From: Pseudoalteromonas arctica A 37-1-2
GTDB lineage: Bacteria > Pseudomonadota > Gammaproteobacteria > Enterobacterales > Alteromonadaceae
Assembly (NCBI RefSeq): GCF_000238395.3
Contig: NZ_CP011025.1
Location: 1,488,001-1,552,000 of the forward strand
Direction of reading: 5' to 3'
DNA length: 64,000 bases
Part shown: positions 1 to 7,664 of the stretch, piece after piece
How the letters are laid out: every line of letters begins with the position of its first letter
Position numbering within the stretch: position 1 is the stretch's first letter
The notes under the pieces: generated by a model
Database searches by the model: none
The model's input: only the letters and a program-made list of their open reading frames with translations
What the model was told of the DNA's origin: nothing
Made by a program: the position numbers and the translations under genes

Positions 1-1252
1 AGTTACGTGCGCGGTATCTAAACAATAACGTATTGAATTTTTTATCTTCAAAGTCTAACTTCAACCCTGCTAATTCATCTGGTTTAGCATCACGAATAAT
101 CGCAAACTTAGCTTTATCGGCATGGCTTGTAAAACCATCGTAAAGTAAGTAGTCAACGTTAGTGGTTGCGCTGTAATCGCCTTGCTCGTTAAACACTTCG
201 GTTACTTTATCGCGAAGGTCGGTATTGGCTTTTAAAATAGCTAAGTTAGCTAAGCACTGCTCGCGATCAATCCCAAGGCGCGCGGCGTTTTCAGGCAATA
301 ATGTTTTAGCTGGGGCTAAAATAGGGCACTTGTTTAAATGCACCAGCTTTAAGCCAACAGGTAAATCGTCTTCGGCTAAATCTACACGTTTGGTGTATAA
401 GCGTTTGCGTAACTCTTCTACGTTTAAATCAATGAGTACTTGCGGGTTTTGGGTTAAATCAAAACAAATAACCGCGTTTTTATTTACCGGATGAAAGCTC
501 ATTGGTGCAACCCAGCTTGTACAGCCTTGCGTTGCAGGTATTCGCGACGTGGTATGCACCAGCGGCGTCATGTTAAAAACATCAACTAATTCAGCAAGGG
601 CTTTTTTATTACGCAGCCCAAAAAAGAAGTTATACAGCTTTGGTTGTTTTTCTTTTATTAGCTTAGCCAGTGCAATAGTGGCGGTTACATCGCTTAGTGC
701 ATCGTGCGCTGCGGCGTGTTCAATACCATTAGCTACGGTTAAATGCTCTAGCTTAAAGCTTGGGCTGCCATCTTCTTTTAACGGCCATTCAATGCCTTCA
801 GGGCGCAGTGCGTAACAAGCACGAACCAAATCAATAATATCCCAGCGGCTATTGTTATTTTTGTATTCGCGCTCGTACGGGTCGTAAAAGTTACGGTAAA
901 AGCTATAACGGCTTACTTCGTCATCAAACCGAATACTGTTATAACCGGCAACACAGGTGTTTGGTACACTAAACTCAGCATGAATTTTTGCTATAAACTC
1001 AGCTTCAACCAAGCCTTTTTTCATCGCCACTTGTGGCGTAATACCCGTAATTAAACACGCCTCAGGGTGAGGTAAGTAATCCGCTTGCGGCTTACAATAT
1101 TCAATAAGTGGCTCGCCAATAATATTTAAATCAAGATCGGTACGAATACCCGCAAATTGGCTCGGCTTATCTTTTTGAGGGCTTGCCCCCCAAGTCTCGT
1201 AGTCGTGCCAATATATTGTAGGTTGTGTTTCGTGGTATGTTGGTTCGCTCAT
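1..1252 (-). CDS. sbcB: Exonuclease I (3' end beyond window), with phage-derived N-terminus
   Basis: Degrades single-stranded DNA 3' to 5' in recombination and repair. About 417 codons are present and the C-terminus lies outside the window. The DEDD exonuclease motifs are visible: HDYETWG near residue 15, GYNSIRFDDEVSR near 105, and HDALSDVTATIAL near 185. E. coli SbcB is about 475 residues. The start at 1252-1250 is the only ATG just ahead of the conserved TIYWHDYETWG segment. The first ~11 codons (MSEPTYHETQP) and the upstream DNA lie inside the prophage, because the att repeat (1200-1213) falls in the TIYWHDY codons. The native beginning (MAYQEQNQA) is found beyond attR. The enzyme therefore looks intact but chimeric, and is probably transcribed from a phage-borne promoter. 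Identity is very likely; activity is inferred from motif preservation. Confidence 0.95.
   Translation of the reverse strand, partial: MSEPTYHETQPTIYWHDYETWGASPQKDKPSQFAGIRTDLDLNIIGEPLIEYCKPQADYLPHPEACLITGITPQVAMKKGLVEAEFIAKIHAEFSVPNTCVAGYNSIRFDDEVSRYSFYRNFYDPYEREYKNNNSRWDIIDLVRACYALRPEGIEWPLKEDGSPSFKLEHLTVANGIEHAAAHDALSDVTATIALAKLIKEKQPKLYNFFFGLRNKKALAELVDVFNMTPLVHTTSRIPATQGCTSWVAPMSFHPVNKNAVICFDLTQNPQVLIDLNVEELRKRLYTKRVDLAEDDLPVGLKLVHLNKCPILAPAKTLLPENAARLGIDREQCLANLAILKANTDLRDKVTEVFNEQGDYSATTNVDYLLYDGFTSHADKAKFAIIRDAKPDELAGLKLDFEDKKFNTLLFRYRARN
1200..1219. other. attL core (in sbcB codons)
   Basis: The 14 bases 1200-1213 (tagtcgtgccaata) recur exactly at 36038-36051. With one mismatch (T at 1214, G at 36052) the match extends to 20 bases. 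Read on the minus strand the core encodes the conserved IYWHDY segment of exonuclease I, so crossing over here keeps the sbcB frame. Confidence 0.9.
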
Positions 1253-1339
1253 TCTGTCTCTTAGCCCTTTTATAATGCGGGTTTTTAGTGCGCTTTAGTT
1301 TGTTGTTGTATCTTTGTGTGTGTTGTAATCTACGCATTG

Positions 1340-1382
1340 TGTGTATATTATTGTGTATAATTTTTTTGCTAACTGTGTATAA
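1340..1382 (+). promoter_or_regulatory. Putative integrase arm-type sites, left side
   Basis: Three direct copies of a TGTGTATAA-like 9-mer lie between sbcB and the integrase start: 1340-1348 (TGTGTATAT), 1352-1360 and 1374-1382. Two more copies lie just inside the right end (35959, 35971). Placement on both sides of the reconstructed attP suits arm-type binding sites. Inferred from repetition and position only. Confidence 0.55.
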
Positions 1383-1390
1383 AATATTAA

Positions 1391-2605
1391 ATGGCAATCA
1401 GTGACACCAAATTAAGAAAGCTGCTAGATAAAAATCAAACACCGTGCGTATTATCGCATAGAGACAGTTTAAGTGTAAGAGTATCAGCAAAAGGCACAAT
1501 CACTTGGCAGTATCGTTGTCGCGTGGATAACAAACAAGTAATAATATCGCTTGGCCGTTATCCGGGGCTAAGCATAAAAGAAGCGCAAGACTACATACCA
1601 CTACTTCAAAACTGGCTAAGCCAGGATAAAGACCCACGAACCGAACTAAAGCTTATGCGTAACCAAGCCAAAGGTTTGCCAACAATGGCAAAAGTGGCAA
1701 CCGACTGGTTAAATAAAAAAGTACCCGACCTGAAAGAAAAAACCCAAACTTTATACACAAACCAAGTGGGCAAATGGATAGTGCCGCTTTTAAATGACGA
1801 AGCAATGCCACTCGACCTAATGACCATAAAAGACTGGTTTACTTATTTTGATAAAGTTAAAGAGCAAGGCAGCGCCAAAACCACCGGCACAATTTTAGTA
1901 CGCATAAAATCAATAATAGGCTGGGCCGAAAAACGCGGTGAAGCAAAACCATTTAACCCAGTGCTAACCTTAAACGTAAACGACGTAGGCGAACAAGCAA
2001 CAATAGGCCAGCGCGTAATGCGCTTTGATGAAATAGCAAAATTGTGGATACAAATAGAAAGTTCTAAAGCCACGCCAGCAACCAAAGCATGTTTGCAATT
2101 AATTTATATAACAGGTGCTAGGCAATCAGAAGTTCGCTTGGCCAAGTGGGAGCATTTCGACTTTGACAACAATATTTGGACAGTACCGCCCGAAAACTCA
2201 AAAACAAACCAAGCCATACGCAGGCCAATATCTAAAAAAATGCACAGCATATTAAATACACTCGCCATGGTTTACGGCAAAAGCGGCTATTTAATACCAG
2301 GCAATAACCCGCGCAAACCAGTAACCACCCACAGCATAAACCGTTATTGCTGCAGAATGTGGGATCACCTATTTACTAAGTACAAAACACCCAAGTTTTT
2401 ACCACACGACGCTCGCCGCTCAATATCAACATTGCTCAGTGAAAACGGCATAGCACCACACGTAACCGAAAAAATGCTAGGCCACACAATGCGGGGAGTA
2501 ATGGCAATTTATAACAAACACGACTGGATAAAAGAACAGGCCGAAGGGTACGAGTTATACTGCCAGCTAATTGAGGCAGCAATAAAAGGAGAGTTATCAG
2601 TTTAG
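1391..2605 (+). CDS. int: Tyrosine-family phage integrase
   Basis: Catalyses site-specific recombination between attP and the sbcB attachment site. The 404-residue protein has an N-terminal arm-binding domain of the DUF4102 type (about 1-95, with SVRVSAKGTITWQYRCRV), a SAM-like core-binding domain (about 105-190) and a C-terminal catalytic domain. Catalytic residues can be picked out: Arg in TGARQSEVR (~242), His and Arg in HDARRS (~338-341), His in LGHTMRG and the Tyr nucleophile in AIYNKHDW (~373). It is divergent from sbcB and abuts attL. No clear Shine-Dalgarno precedes the ATG. Unlike P2, the gene has its 5' end, not its 3' end, next to att and points toward the repressor. Confidence 0.93.
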   Translation: MAISDTKLRKLLDKNQTPCVLSHRDSLSVRVSAKGTITWQYRCRVDNKQVIISLGRYPGLSIKEAQDYIPLLQNWLSQDKDPRTELKLMRNQAKGLPTMAKVATDWLNKKVPDLKEKTQTLYTNQVGKWIVPLLNDEAMPLDLMTIKDWFTYFDKVKEQGSAKTTGTILVRIKSIIGWAEKRGEAKPFNPVLTLNVNDVGEQATIGQRVMRFDEIAKLWIQIESSKATPATKACLQLIYITGARQSEVRLAKWEHFDFDNNIWTVPPENSKTNQAIRRPISKKMHSILNTLAMVYGKSGYLIPGNNPRKPVTTHSINRYCCRMWDHLFTKYKTPKFLPHDARRSISTLLSENGIAPHVTEKMLGHTMRGVMAIYNKHDWIKEQAEGYELYCQLIEAAIKGELSV

Positions 2606-2837
2606 GCTGTTTCGTGTTGCCTTTAATATTTAGTTAGCTCGTACTTATGTATTATGAAATGGATTTTACAAGGCTTATAAATCTTGATTTATAGGATATT
2701 AATAAATGAAAGTAAGTATAAAGATAGTCATAATTCTAATTATGACTTAACTGGTTTAGTTTTAGAGTATAAGTTACATTTGATAGAGCTATCGAAAAGC
2801 ATTATAAAAAAAGCTCCTGTTTAGGATAGTGTTAAGA

Positions 2838-3550
2838 GAGTAACTTGGGAAAAGCAATTTGATAAAATTGAAGTGAAATCTTCGCTCGATGGAAAAATTC
2901 AATGTTTGTAAGTTCTAAAGATACTGCTCCACTAATAATGAGTTTACATACTTGGAGCGGGGATTATCAACAATTTGATCCATTAGCTAGCCTGTCATTA
3001 AAGGCTGGGTGGAACTATATACATCCAGACTTTAGAGGGCCAAATAATAGTACAGATTCTTGTTTAAGTGACAAAGTGATTTCAGATATAGATGATTCAA
3101 TCTTTTATGTAATAAAGAACGGGAATGTGGATAAAGATAATATTTTTATTGTAGGTACCTCTAAGCGATCTTGGACTTTGGTATAATCAAACAAATAACA
3201 AAGGCAGTGAAAATACGCTAAAGATATTCTTTCCTGCACAGGTAGTTCAGTTGAGCTAGATAGAAATATATGCAGGAATTAATGATGGGTATACAGTCTA
3301 TACCGGTATCACATTCAATATTATTTTTTAATAAGATTGCTAGTTTGTATAATGCAAGTAATAAAATCACAGTAGAAGAAACGGTTTATATACTTGATCG
3401 CATGCATATAAATAATGTAGAAAATAAAAAATCGGAAAAAGAAATCTTATTTTTTAAAAAAAGCCGGGCCTGCCAGTATATATTTTTGATGGTTCACATG
3501 AAATGCTGCCCCAGTATACGCTTGATAGAATTAAATCTTTATTACATTAA
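2838..3550 (+). pseudogene. Degraded alpha/beta-hydrolase (prolyl oligopeptidase-like esterase)
   Basis: Pieces of one hydrolase read in different frames. First comes WEKQFDKIEVKSSLDGKIQ (from ~2844), then after a frameshift PLIMSLHTWSGDYQQFDPLA through DDSIFYVIKNGNVDKDNIFIVGTS (2902-3170). The nucleophile elbow is destroyed there and a deletion follows. The end is recognisable as ASNKITVEETVYILDRM and finally IFDGSHEMLPQYTLDRIKS just before the stop at 3548. The GSHEM segment would carry the catalytic His. Very AT-rich and unlike the phage core, so it is probably decayed cargo. The two open segments at 2902-3186 and 3270-3605 should not be annotated as separate genes. Confidence 0.75.
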
Positions 3551-3567
3551 ACACAAGTTTAAAAAGC

Positions 3568-3590
3568 AGCCCGCACGTAGCGGGCTTTTT
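3568..3590 (+). terminator. Rho-independent terminator
   Basis: AGCCCGC (3568-3574), loop ACGTA and GCGGGCT (3580-3586), followed by a T run. It lies right after the esterase remnant and ends the rightward int/cargo transcript before the leftward acyltransferase. Confidence 0.85.
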
Positions 3591-3609
3591 GTGCCTATAA
3601 CTTAGTAAA

Positions 3610-3718
3610 TTAAAGTGACTTGCCTGTAAATATTTCTTTGCCAGCCAAAATACAGTTGCCGTTTATTGCTATGGCCAGTTAGGGTTGGTGGCTTTTAGGA
3701 ACTTGTGGCCGCTTTAAA
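3610..3718 (-). pseudogene. Orphan duplicate of the repressor gene 3' end
   Basis: On the minus strand this stretch reads like the last ~37 codons of the repressor at 5691-6329 (GHKFLKAANPNWP...AINGNCTLVGKVIFTGKSL), with about an 11-base deletion and several substitutions. The terminal TGKSL and stop are kept. It directly follows the acyltransferase gene, so that gene is bracketed by two copies of the repressor 3' end. The divergence shows that it is not a recent tandem copy. Confidence 0.8.
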
Positions 3719-5605
3719 TTATTGGCTTGTTATTAAATCATAAAGCTTAATTTTCTCACCAAGCCACTTAGAACCTTCGTATGATAAATGCCCATTATCT
3801 CTGTATATAAAAACTTCACCAGTATGGGTTTTACAGGTTTCCCCATTACATAGGTAATCTCTAAGATCAATAACTTTGAAGTTAGGAGAAAGTTTTGAGA
3901 GAAAGTTGAAAACATCAATATTAGATATTAAAGATTCGTCAATATCACAGTCAGACAGTGATTTATTTATGAAAGAAGCTTTGTCTAGGCATTTACCAAT
4001 ATTGTGACCATCGACTGATGGTGGTGGTGAAAATATAATTGGTTTTATCCCTGCCTCCAAAAACACATCTAGGGTGCTTTTGAAACTCTGAAGAACTTCG
4101 TCAGAGCTTAAGGATTTAAACTCTCCACTGCTAAGCCTTACTTCTTTGAAATATTGTTTAAATGGCGATGATAATACGGCATATTTCACTGTGTTGTTTT
4201 CTTTAATCCACTTTTTGACACTTTCAGTAAATTCAAAACATTCTTTTGTAAAGTTACCATGTATTATAGGGGTAATATCAAAAAATGGACCGCAATTACT
4301 TTTAGAAAATTGTATGATTTTAGCTTTTGGGTTTGAAGCCACGAGACCACTAACCAAGTGCATTGAAAAAGAATCCCCCCACACTAAAACCTCTGGATTA
4401 TCATCTGTGCTGCAATTAGGAGATAACGTAAAGCCTCTACAATCATTATGAAGCCCATAATTACCTTGTAACTTTTCTTTTTGAATAGCATAGGAGTAGC
4501 TTTTGTTGTCACTTCTTACTTCTAAACCATCATTAATAAAAACACTAAAGCCTAAAATACAAACCGATAAGGAAAAGTAAAGAGGTTTGCATTTTAAATA
4601 ACTATATATACCATCAAAATTTTTGGTGAAATTTATTTTTTCAATATATGTATGGCTTAGGTATCCCAGTATAATAGATAAGATAATACCTAAGTAAACA
4701 AAATGTTCGTTGAGAGAAAAGTAAAATATAGCTACTACAATAGGCCAGTGCCATAAATAAATAGAGTAAGACCAAGAGCCTAACTTTTGAAATACCTTAT
4801 TTGAAGTTATAAAGCTATTTGTTTGTGCTTGGATAACTAAAAAAGAGCCAAATACAGGTAGTATGGCTAAGTAGCCAGGCCACGGAGTATTCTTAGATAT
4901 TAATATATAAGAACCAAAAATAAGTAGTATACCGAACCACCCAATGAACTTTTTTTGTTTATCATTCAGAGTTAAAGGGTACAAAAATGCTATACCACCT
5001 AGCATCATTTCCCATGCTCTAGTGGGAAATAAGAAGTAAGCCGCAGTTGGCCATTTATAGGTAGCTACAACACTAAAGGTAAAGCCTATTAACGTTCCTA
5101 ACACTAAAAGTTTTTTTATGGAAATTAGTGACATAAACTTACTTAAAGTAACTAAAACTAAAGGGTAAATTATATAAAATTGCCACTCAACAGAAAGTGA
5201 CCACGTATGGAGTAACCAATTTTCATTTGACGATGCGGCAAAATAACTATTTTCTGTCCAATAAACTATATTAGATAAAAAGCTTACACTGCTAATAGCA
5301 TGCTTACCTAAGGCTTTATATTCACTGGGAACAAGATAAAGCCAACTGCATACAATTAAGGAAAAGCATAGTATTGCTAATGCGGGGATTATCCGATTTG
5401 CTCTTGCTACGTAAAATTTTAAAATTGAAAAATTTTCTTGCTCTATTCCTTTAAATATTATCCCTGTCATTAAAAAGCCTGAGATAACAAAAAATACATC
5501 TACACCAGCAAAGCCTCCGGGCATCCAAGCTGGGTTAAAATGAAATAATACTACTGCAATTACTGCTATGGCCCTCAGACCATTTATATCTTCCCTAAAT
5601 TTCAC
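3719..5605 (-). CDS. Membrane O-acyltransferase with SGNH domain (OafA-like), prophage moron
   Basis: Probably acetylates a surface polysaccharide such as O-antigen. The 628-residue protein starts with an acyltransferase-3 domain of about 10 membrane segments (1-350): INGLRAIAV, the conserved His in VLFHFNP (~22) and GVDVFFVISGF. A periplasmic SGNH hydrolase-like domain follows (~385-628), with GDSFSMH (block I Ser) and the DNGHLSYEG Asp/His pair near the end. This is the full AT3-SGNH architecture. In temperate phages such genes often cause lysogenic conversion of LPS and block superinfection; that role is inferred. The gene is much more AT-rich than the phage core, sits between two repressor 3' ends and points away from the repressor promoter, so it may be expressed in the lysogen by read-through from cI. 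Confidence 0.88.
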   Translation of the reverse strand: MKFREDINGLRAIAVIAVVLFHFNPAWMPGGFAGVDVFFVISGFLMTGIIFKGIEQENFSILKFYVARANRIIPALAILCFSLIVCSWLYLVPSEYKALGKHAISSVSFLSNIVYWTENSYFAASSNENWLLHTWSLSVEWQFYIIYPLVLVTLSKFMSLISIKKLLVLGTLIGFTFSVVATYKWPTAAYFLFPTRAWEMMLGGIAFLYPLTLNDKQKKFIGWFGILLIFGSYILISKNTPWPGYLAILPVFGSFLVIQAQTNSFITSNKVFQKLGSWSYSIYLWHWPIVVAIFYFSLNEHFVYLGIILSIILGYLSHTYIEKINFTKNFDGIYSYLKCKPLYFSLSVCILGFSVFINDGLEVRSDNKSYSYAIQKEKLQGNYGLHNDCRGFTLSPNCSTDDNPEVLVWGDSFSMHLVSGLVASNPKAKIIQFSKSNCGPFFDITPIIHGNFTKECFEFTESVKKWIKENNTVKYAVLSSPFKQYFKEVRLSSGEFKSLSSDEVLQSFKSTLDVFLEAGIKPIIFSPPPSVDGHNIGKCLDKASFINKSLSDCDIDESLISNIDVFNFLSKLSPNFKVIDLRDYLCNGETCKTHTGEVFIYRDNGHLSYEGSKWLGEKIKLYDLITSQ

Positions 5606-5690
5606 GTTATTGTTCCTATATTCTATTTACTTAAAGTTAAATCACAAAAAAGTGTAAAGTTATTTATGTAAAAAACAATCAAAATATTCT

Positions 5691-6329
5691 CTAAAGCGAC
5701 TTGCCTGTAAATATAACCTTTCCAACCAAGGTACAGTTGCCGTTTATTGCTATTAGTTGTTCTGGCCAGTTGGGATTTGCGGCTTTTAGAAATTTATGGC
5801 CACCTTCAATTATTAACTGCTTAAATGTGGCTTCGTTGTTGTCATCTAAACGCGCTACTACGTACGAACCGTGAATGCATTCGGCTTCAGGGTCTACAAA
5901 AATTAAATCACCTTCATCAAACTTTGGCTCCATGCTAATACCTTGCACTTTTAAAACAAAGGTTAGGTCACTGCAATTAACAGGGCACATAAAACGTTCT
6001 GCGTCGTAGGCTTTAATCTCACTTATTTCTGACCAAGCACCGGCTTGCACCCAGCTGATAAGTGGGGCTGTGGCTTTAATTGCTGGTCCTGGCACAACGT
6101 TGTTATTTATATTTTTTGCATCACTCTGGATTTCGCCAATTCCAAATAGTAAATATTCTGGAGTGCAATTGAGTGCTTGGGCGAGAGCATCAATCTTACG
6201 AGGGCGTTTAGTTTCGCCTGATTCAATATTATGAATAGAGTTTTGTGCTAAACCCGCAATTAAGCCTAGCTGTGCTTGAGTCATTCCCAACTGAACACGT
6301 CTTTTTTCTACTCTTTTTCCTAAATCCAT
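5691..6329 (-). CDS. CI-like repressor with S24/LexA peptidase domain
   Basis: Maintains lysogeny and responds to SOS. The 212 residues hold an N-terminal helix-turn-helix of the XRE type (about 5-65, GMTQAQLGLIAGLAQNSIHNIESG). The C-terminal self-cleaving domain has a cleavage site Ala96-Gly97 (WVQAGAW), Ser132 (GISMEPKFDEGD) and Lys170 (EATFKQL). The catalytic dyad and scissile bond are all present, so RecA-stimulated autocleavage is expected; in this respect it differs from the P2 C protein and resembles lambda or K139. It is divergent from the cro-like gene across a 152-bp operator region. Confidence 0.92.
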   Translation of the reverse strand: MDLGKRVEKRRVQLGMTQAQLGLIAGLAQNSIHNIESGETKRPRKIDALAQALNCTPEYLLFGIGEIQSDAKNINNNVVPGPAIKATAPLISWVQAGAWSEISEIKAYDAERFMCPVNCSDLTFVLKVQGISMEPKFDEGDLIFVDPEAECIHGSYVVARLDDNNEATFKQLIIEGGHKFLKAANPNWPEQLIAINGNCTLVGKVIFTGKSL

Positions 6330-6374
6330 TTTTTAAATTCCTAATATTAAAATCGCTTAAAGTGATATTTACTG

Positions 6375-6403
6375 ATTATTGCCTTTTTATTTTATTTTGT
6401 CTA
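6375..6403 (-). promoter_or_regulatory. Repressor maintenance promoter
   Basis: On the minus strand TAGACA (6403-6398), a 17-bp spacer and AATAAT (6380-6375) point toward the repressor start at 6329. The proximal operator at 6352-6366 lies just downstream of the expected start site, a layout that would give autorepression at high repressor levels. Confidence 0.6.
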
Positions 6404-6419
6404 ATCAGTTAAATCGATA

Positions 6420-6448
6420 TTGACATCGGTTAAATTGATATCTATTAT
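6420..6448 (+). promoter_or_regulatory. Early lytic promoter (PR-like)
   Basis: TTGACA (6420-6425), a 17-bp spacer and TATTAT (6443-6448) make a near-consensus sigma-70 promoter firing toward the cro-like gene at 6482. Both hexamers overlap operator 15-mers, so repressor should occlude it. Confidence 0.8.
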
Positions 6449-6481
6449 CGGTTTAATTGATAAATACTGCTTGGAGGAAAT

Positions 6482-6700
6482 ATGAGTGCCGTAGCGAAAG
6501 CAATAGAAATAATTGGTGGGCAAACAAAAGCCGCCAGGTTGTTAAGTACAAAACAAAACATCATTTGGTACTGGATTAACCGTCATTGCCAAGCCCCAGC
6601 GAAATACATTCCACGTATTTCAGAACTAACTAACGGTGAAATATCGGTAAACGATTTATTAGCCGATCATCAAAAAAGCAAAAAGGAAGATGCAGCATGA
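6482..6700 (+). CDS. Cro/YdaS-like DNA-binding protein
   Basis: A 72-residue helix-turn-helix protein. The segment AIEIIGGQTKAARLLSTKQNIIWYWINRH is the HTH of the YdaS/Cro-like family (alternating with CI, recognising the same operators), followed by APAKYIPRISELTNGEISVNDLL. A strong Shine-Dalgarno (GGAGG, 6472-6476) precedes the ATG. It is the first gene of the early operon and overlaps the next start by four bases. Its expected role is repression of the maintenance promoter and commitment to the lytic state, by analogy with Cro; Cox-like functions cannot be excluded. Confidence 0.8.
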   Translation: MSAVAKAIEIIGGQTKAARLLSTKQNIIWYWINRHCQAPAKYIPRISELTNGEISVNDLLADHQKSKKEDAA

Positions 6701-6990
6701 GCACTGAACAACAAATTATTTTATTAGATATTCATCCAGATGCTAAAGCTGTGCTGTTTGCACTACTGCAAGAAAACAACCAACTACGCACTGAGCTTGA
6801 AGAGCAAAAAGACCGCTTAGTAAACAGCGCAGAAGCCATGGAAGTTTTAGGCTGTGCCCACGCCAAGTTTTGGAAACTCAATAAAATGGCTGGGTTTCCA
6901 AAGCCGGTGCAATTTGGCAAAAGCAATTACTACCGCATAAACGAGCTAATAGCATTTAGAACCAAGTACCAACAAAACGTGAATAACTAG
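6697..6990 (+). CDS. Early protein with coiled coil and AlpA/MerR-like winged HTH
   Basis: 97 residues. An N-terminal helical segment (ENNQLRTELEEQKDRLV) looks like a coiled coil. The C-terminal part, VLGCAHAKFWKLNKMAGFPKPVQFGKSNYYRINELIAFR, follows the AlpA/excisionase pattern: a helix-turn-helix ending with a proline-rich turn and an Arg/Tyr strand. Position after cro and ahead of replication genes suits a Cox/Xis-type or early regulatory protein. ATGA overlap with the previous gene shows translational coupling. Confidence 0.7.
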   Translation: MSTEQQIILLDIHPDAKAVLFALLQENNQLRTELEEQKDRLVNSAEAMEVLGCAHAKFWKLNKMAGFPKPVQFGKSNYYRINELIAFRTKYQQNVNN

Positions 6991-7000
6991 GAACAGGGCA

Positions 7001-7273
7001 ATGAGCACATACCAAGTATTTAGTCGTGAAACGTTAAGCAGCTTTAAAACATTAGCAGAGCAATGCCGCTATTTATTGAGCTGCAAAATTACTACCCGCA
7101 AAGCGGTGTTTGGTTTTGACTCAGTACTGCAAGCACGTGTAGGTGATTTTTTACTACCTGTTTTTTGCAATGGCGACGAGTACCAAACAATACAAAAAGC
7201 CGTTTACTGGTTAAAAACACAAGCAACTAATTACCTAAATGCAGCAACCCGTAGCCAGCAAGGAGTTAATTAA
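7001..7273 (+). CDS. Conserved-looking early phage protein, unknown function
   Basis: 90 residues, soluble, no recognised motif (MSTYQVFSRETLSSFKTLAEQ...). It lies 10 bp after the previous gene, with AGGAACAGGG as ribosome binding site, and two bases before the next. Placement in a tight co-directional early operon is the main support for coding. Confidence 0.7.
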   Translation: MSTYQVFSRETLSSFKTLAEQCRYLLSCKITTRKAVFGFDSVLQARVGDFLLPVFCNGDEYQTIQKAVYWLKTQATNYLNAATRSQQGVN

Positions 7274-7275
7274 TC

Positions 7276-7662
7276 ATGGCAAACACAGCTATTAACTACC
7301 CAAACCCAGCACCATTAAAAGCAGTAACTGGCCGCCACGTACCAAAAGGCTTGGCCGAAATAAAGGCATTAATGGGCAGTGAGCGCCACACGCCAGAATA
7401 CGTGTATACCAAAGTGCTAAGCGAGCAAGAGCGTACATTAGTATGTTTTGCAGCAGGCCTAAAGCGCCACCATTTAGAAAGCGGCTTTGCTAATTTTGAT
7501 GCAGATACCCGCCTAAAAATTCACAAGGCTATTTTGCAAATGGAGCAATTAGTAAAAGCGTTTACCGATGCTAACGCCATGGCCCCCGCTAAGTTTGTGC
7601 AACATGCACCGGTTGAGCCTGCCAATACCAACTATTCACACTTAACAATTACTAAGGGTTGA
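7276..7662 (+). CDS. Early phage protein, unknown function
   Basis: 128 residues without membrane segments or a motif I recognise. Features include VPKGLAEIKALMGSERHTPEYVYTKVLSEQERTL and a helical middle. A good ribosome binding site (AAGGAG, 7259-7264) precedes it. It belongs to the early operon between regulatory and methylation genes. Confidence 0.7.
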   Translation: MANTAINYPNPAPLKAVTGRHVPKGLAEIKALMGSERHTPEYVYTKVLSEQERTLVCFAAGLKRHHLESGFANFDADTRLKIHKAILQMEQLVKAFTDANAMAPAKFVQHAPVEPANTNYSHLTITKG

Positions 7663-7664
7663 TC

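Larger units (their letters stand above)
6352..6461. promoter_or_regulatory. Repressor operator array O1-O4
   Basis: Four 15-bp near-palindromes of the form ATC-N9-GAT lie between repressor and cro: 6352-6366 (ATCGCTTAAAGTGAT), 6404-6418 (ATCAGTTAAATCGAT), 6425-6439 (ATCGGTTAAATTGAT) and 6447-6461 (ATCGGTTTAATTGAT). The last three are 21 and 22 bp apart, about two helical turns, allowing cooperative binding on one face. The first lies beside the repressor start. Confidence 0.8.

Noticed and set aside
1167..1397. Minus-strand frame across the sbcB start
   Set aside because: It overlaps the sbcB frame and the integrase promoter region; its translation is low-complexity Arg/Asn-rich and lacks homologous features.
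2902..3605. Two separate small genes at 2902-3186 and 3270-3605
   Set aside because: Both are pieces of the same degraded hydrolase read in shifted frames, and the second continues through a terminator hairpin.
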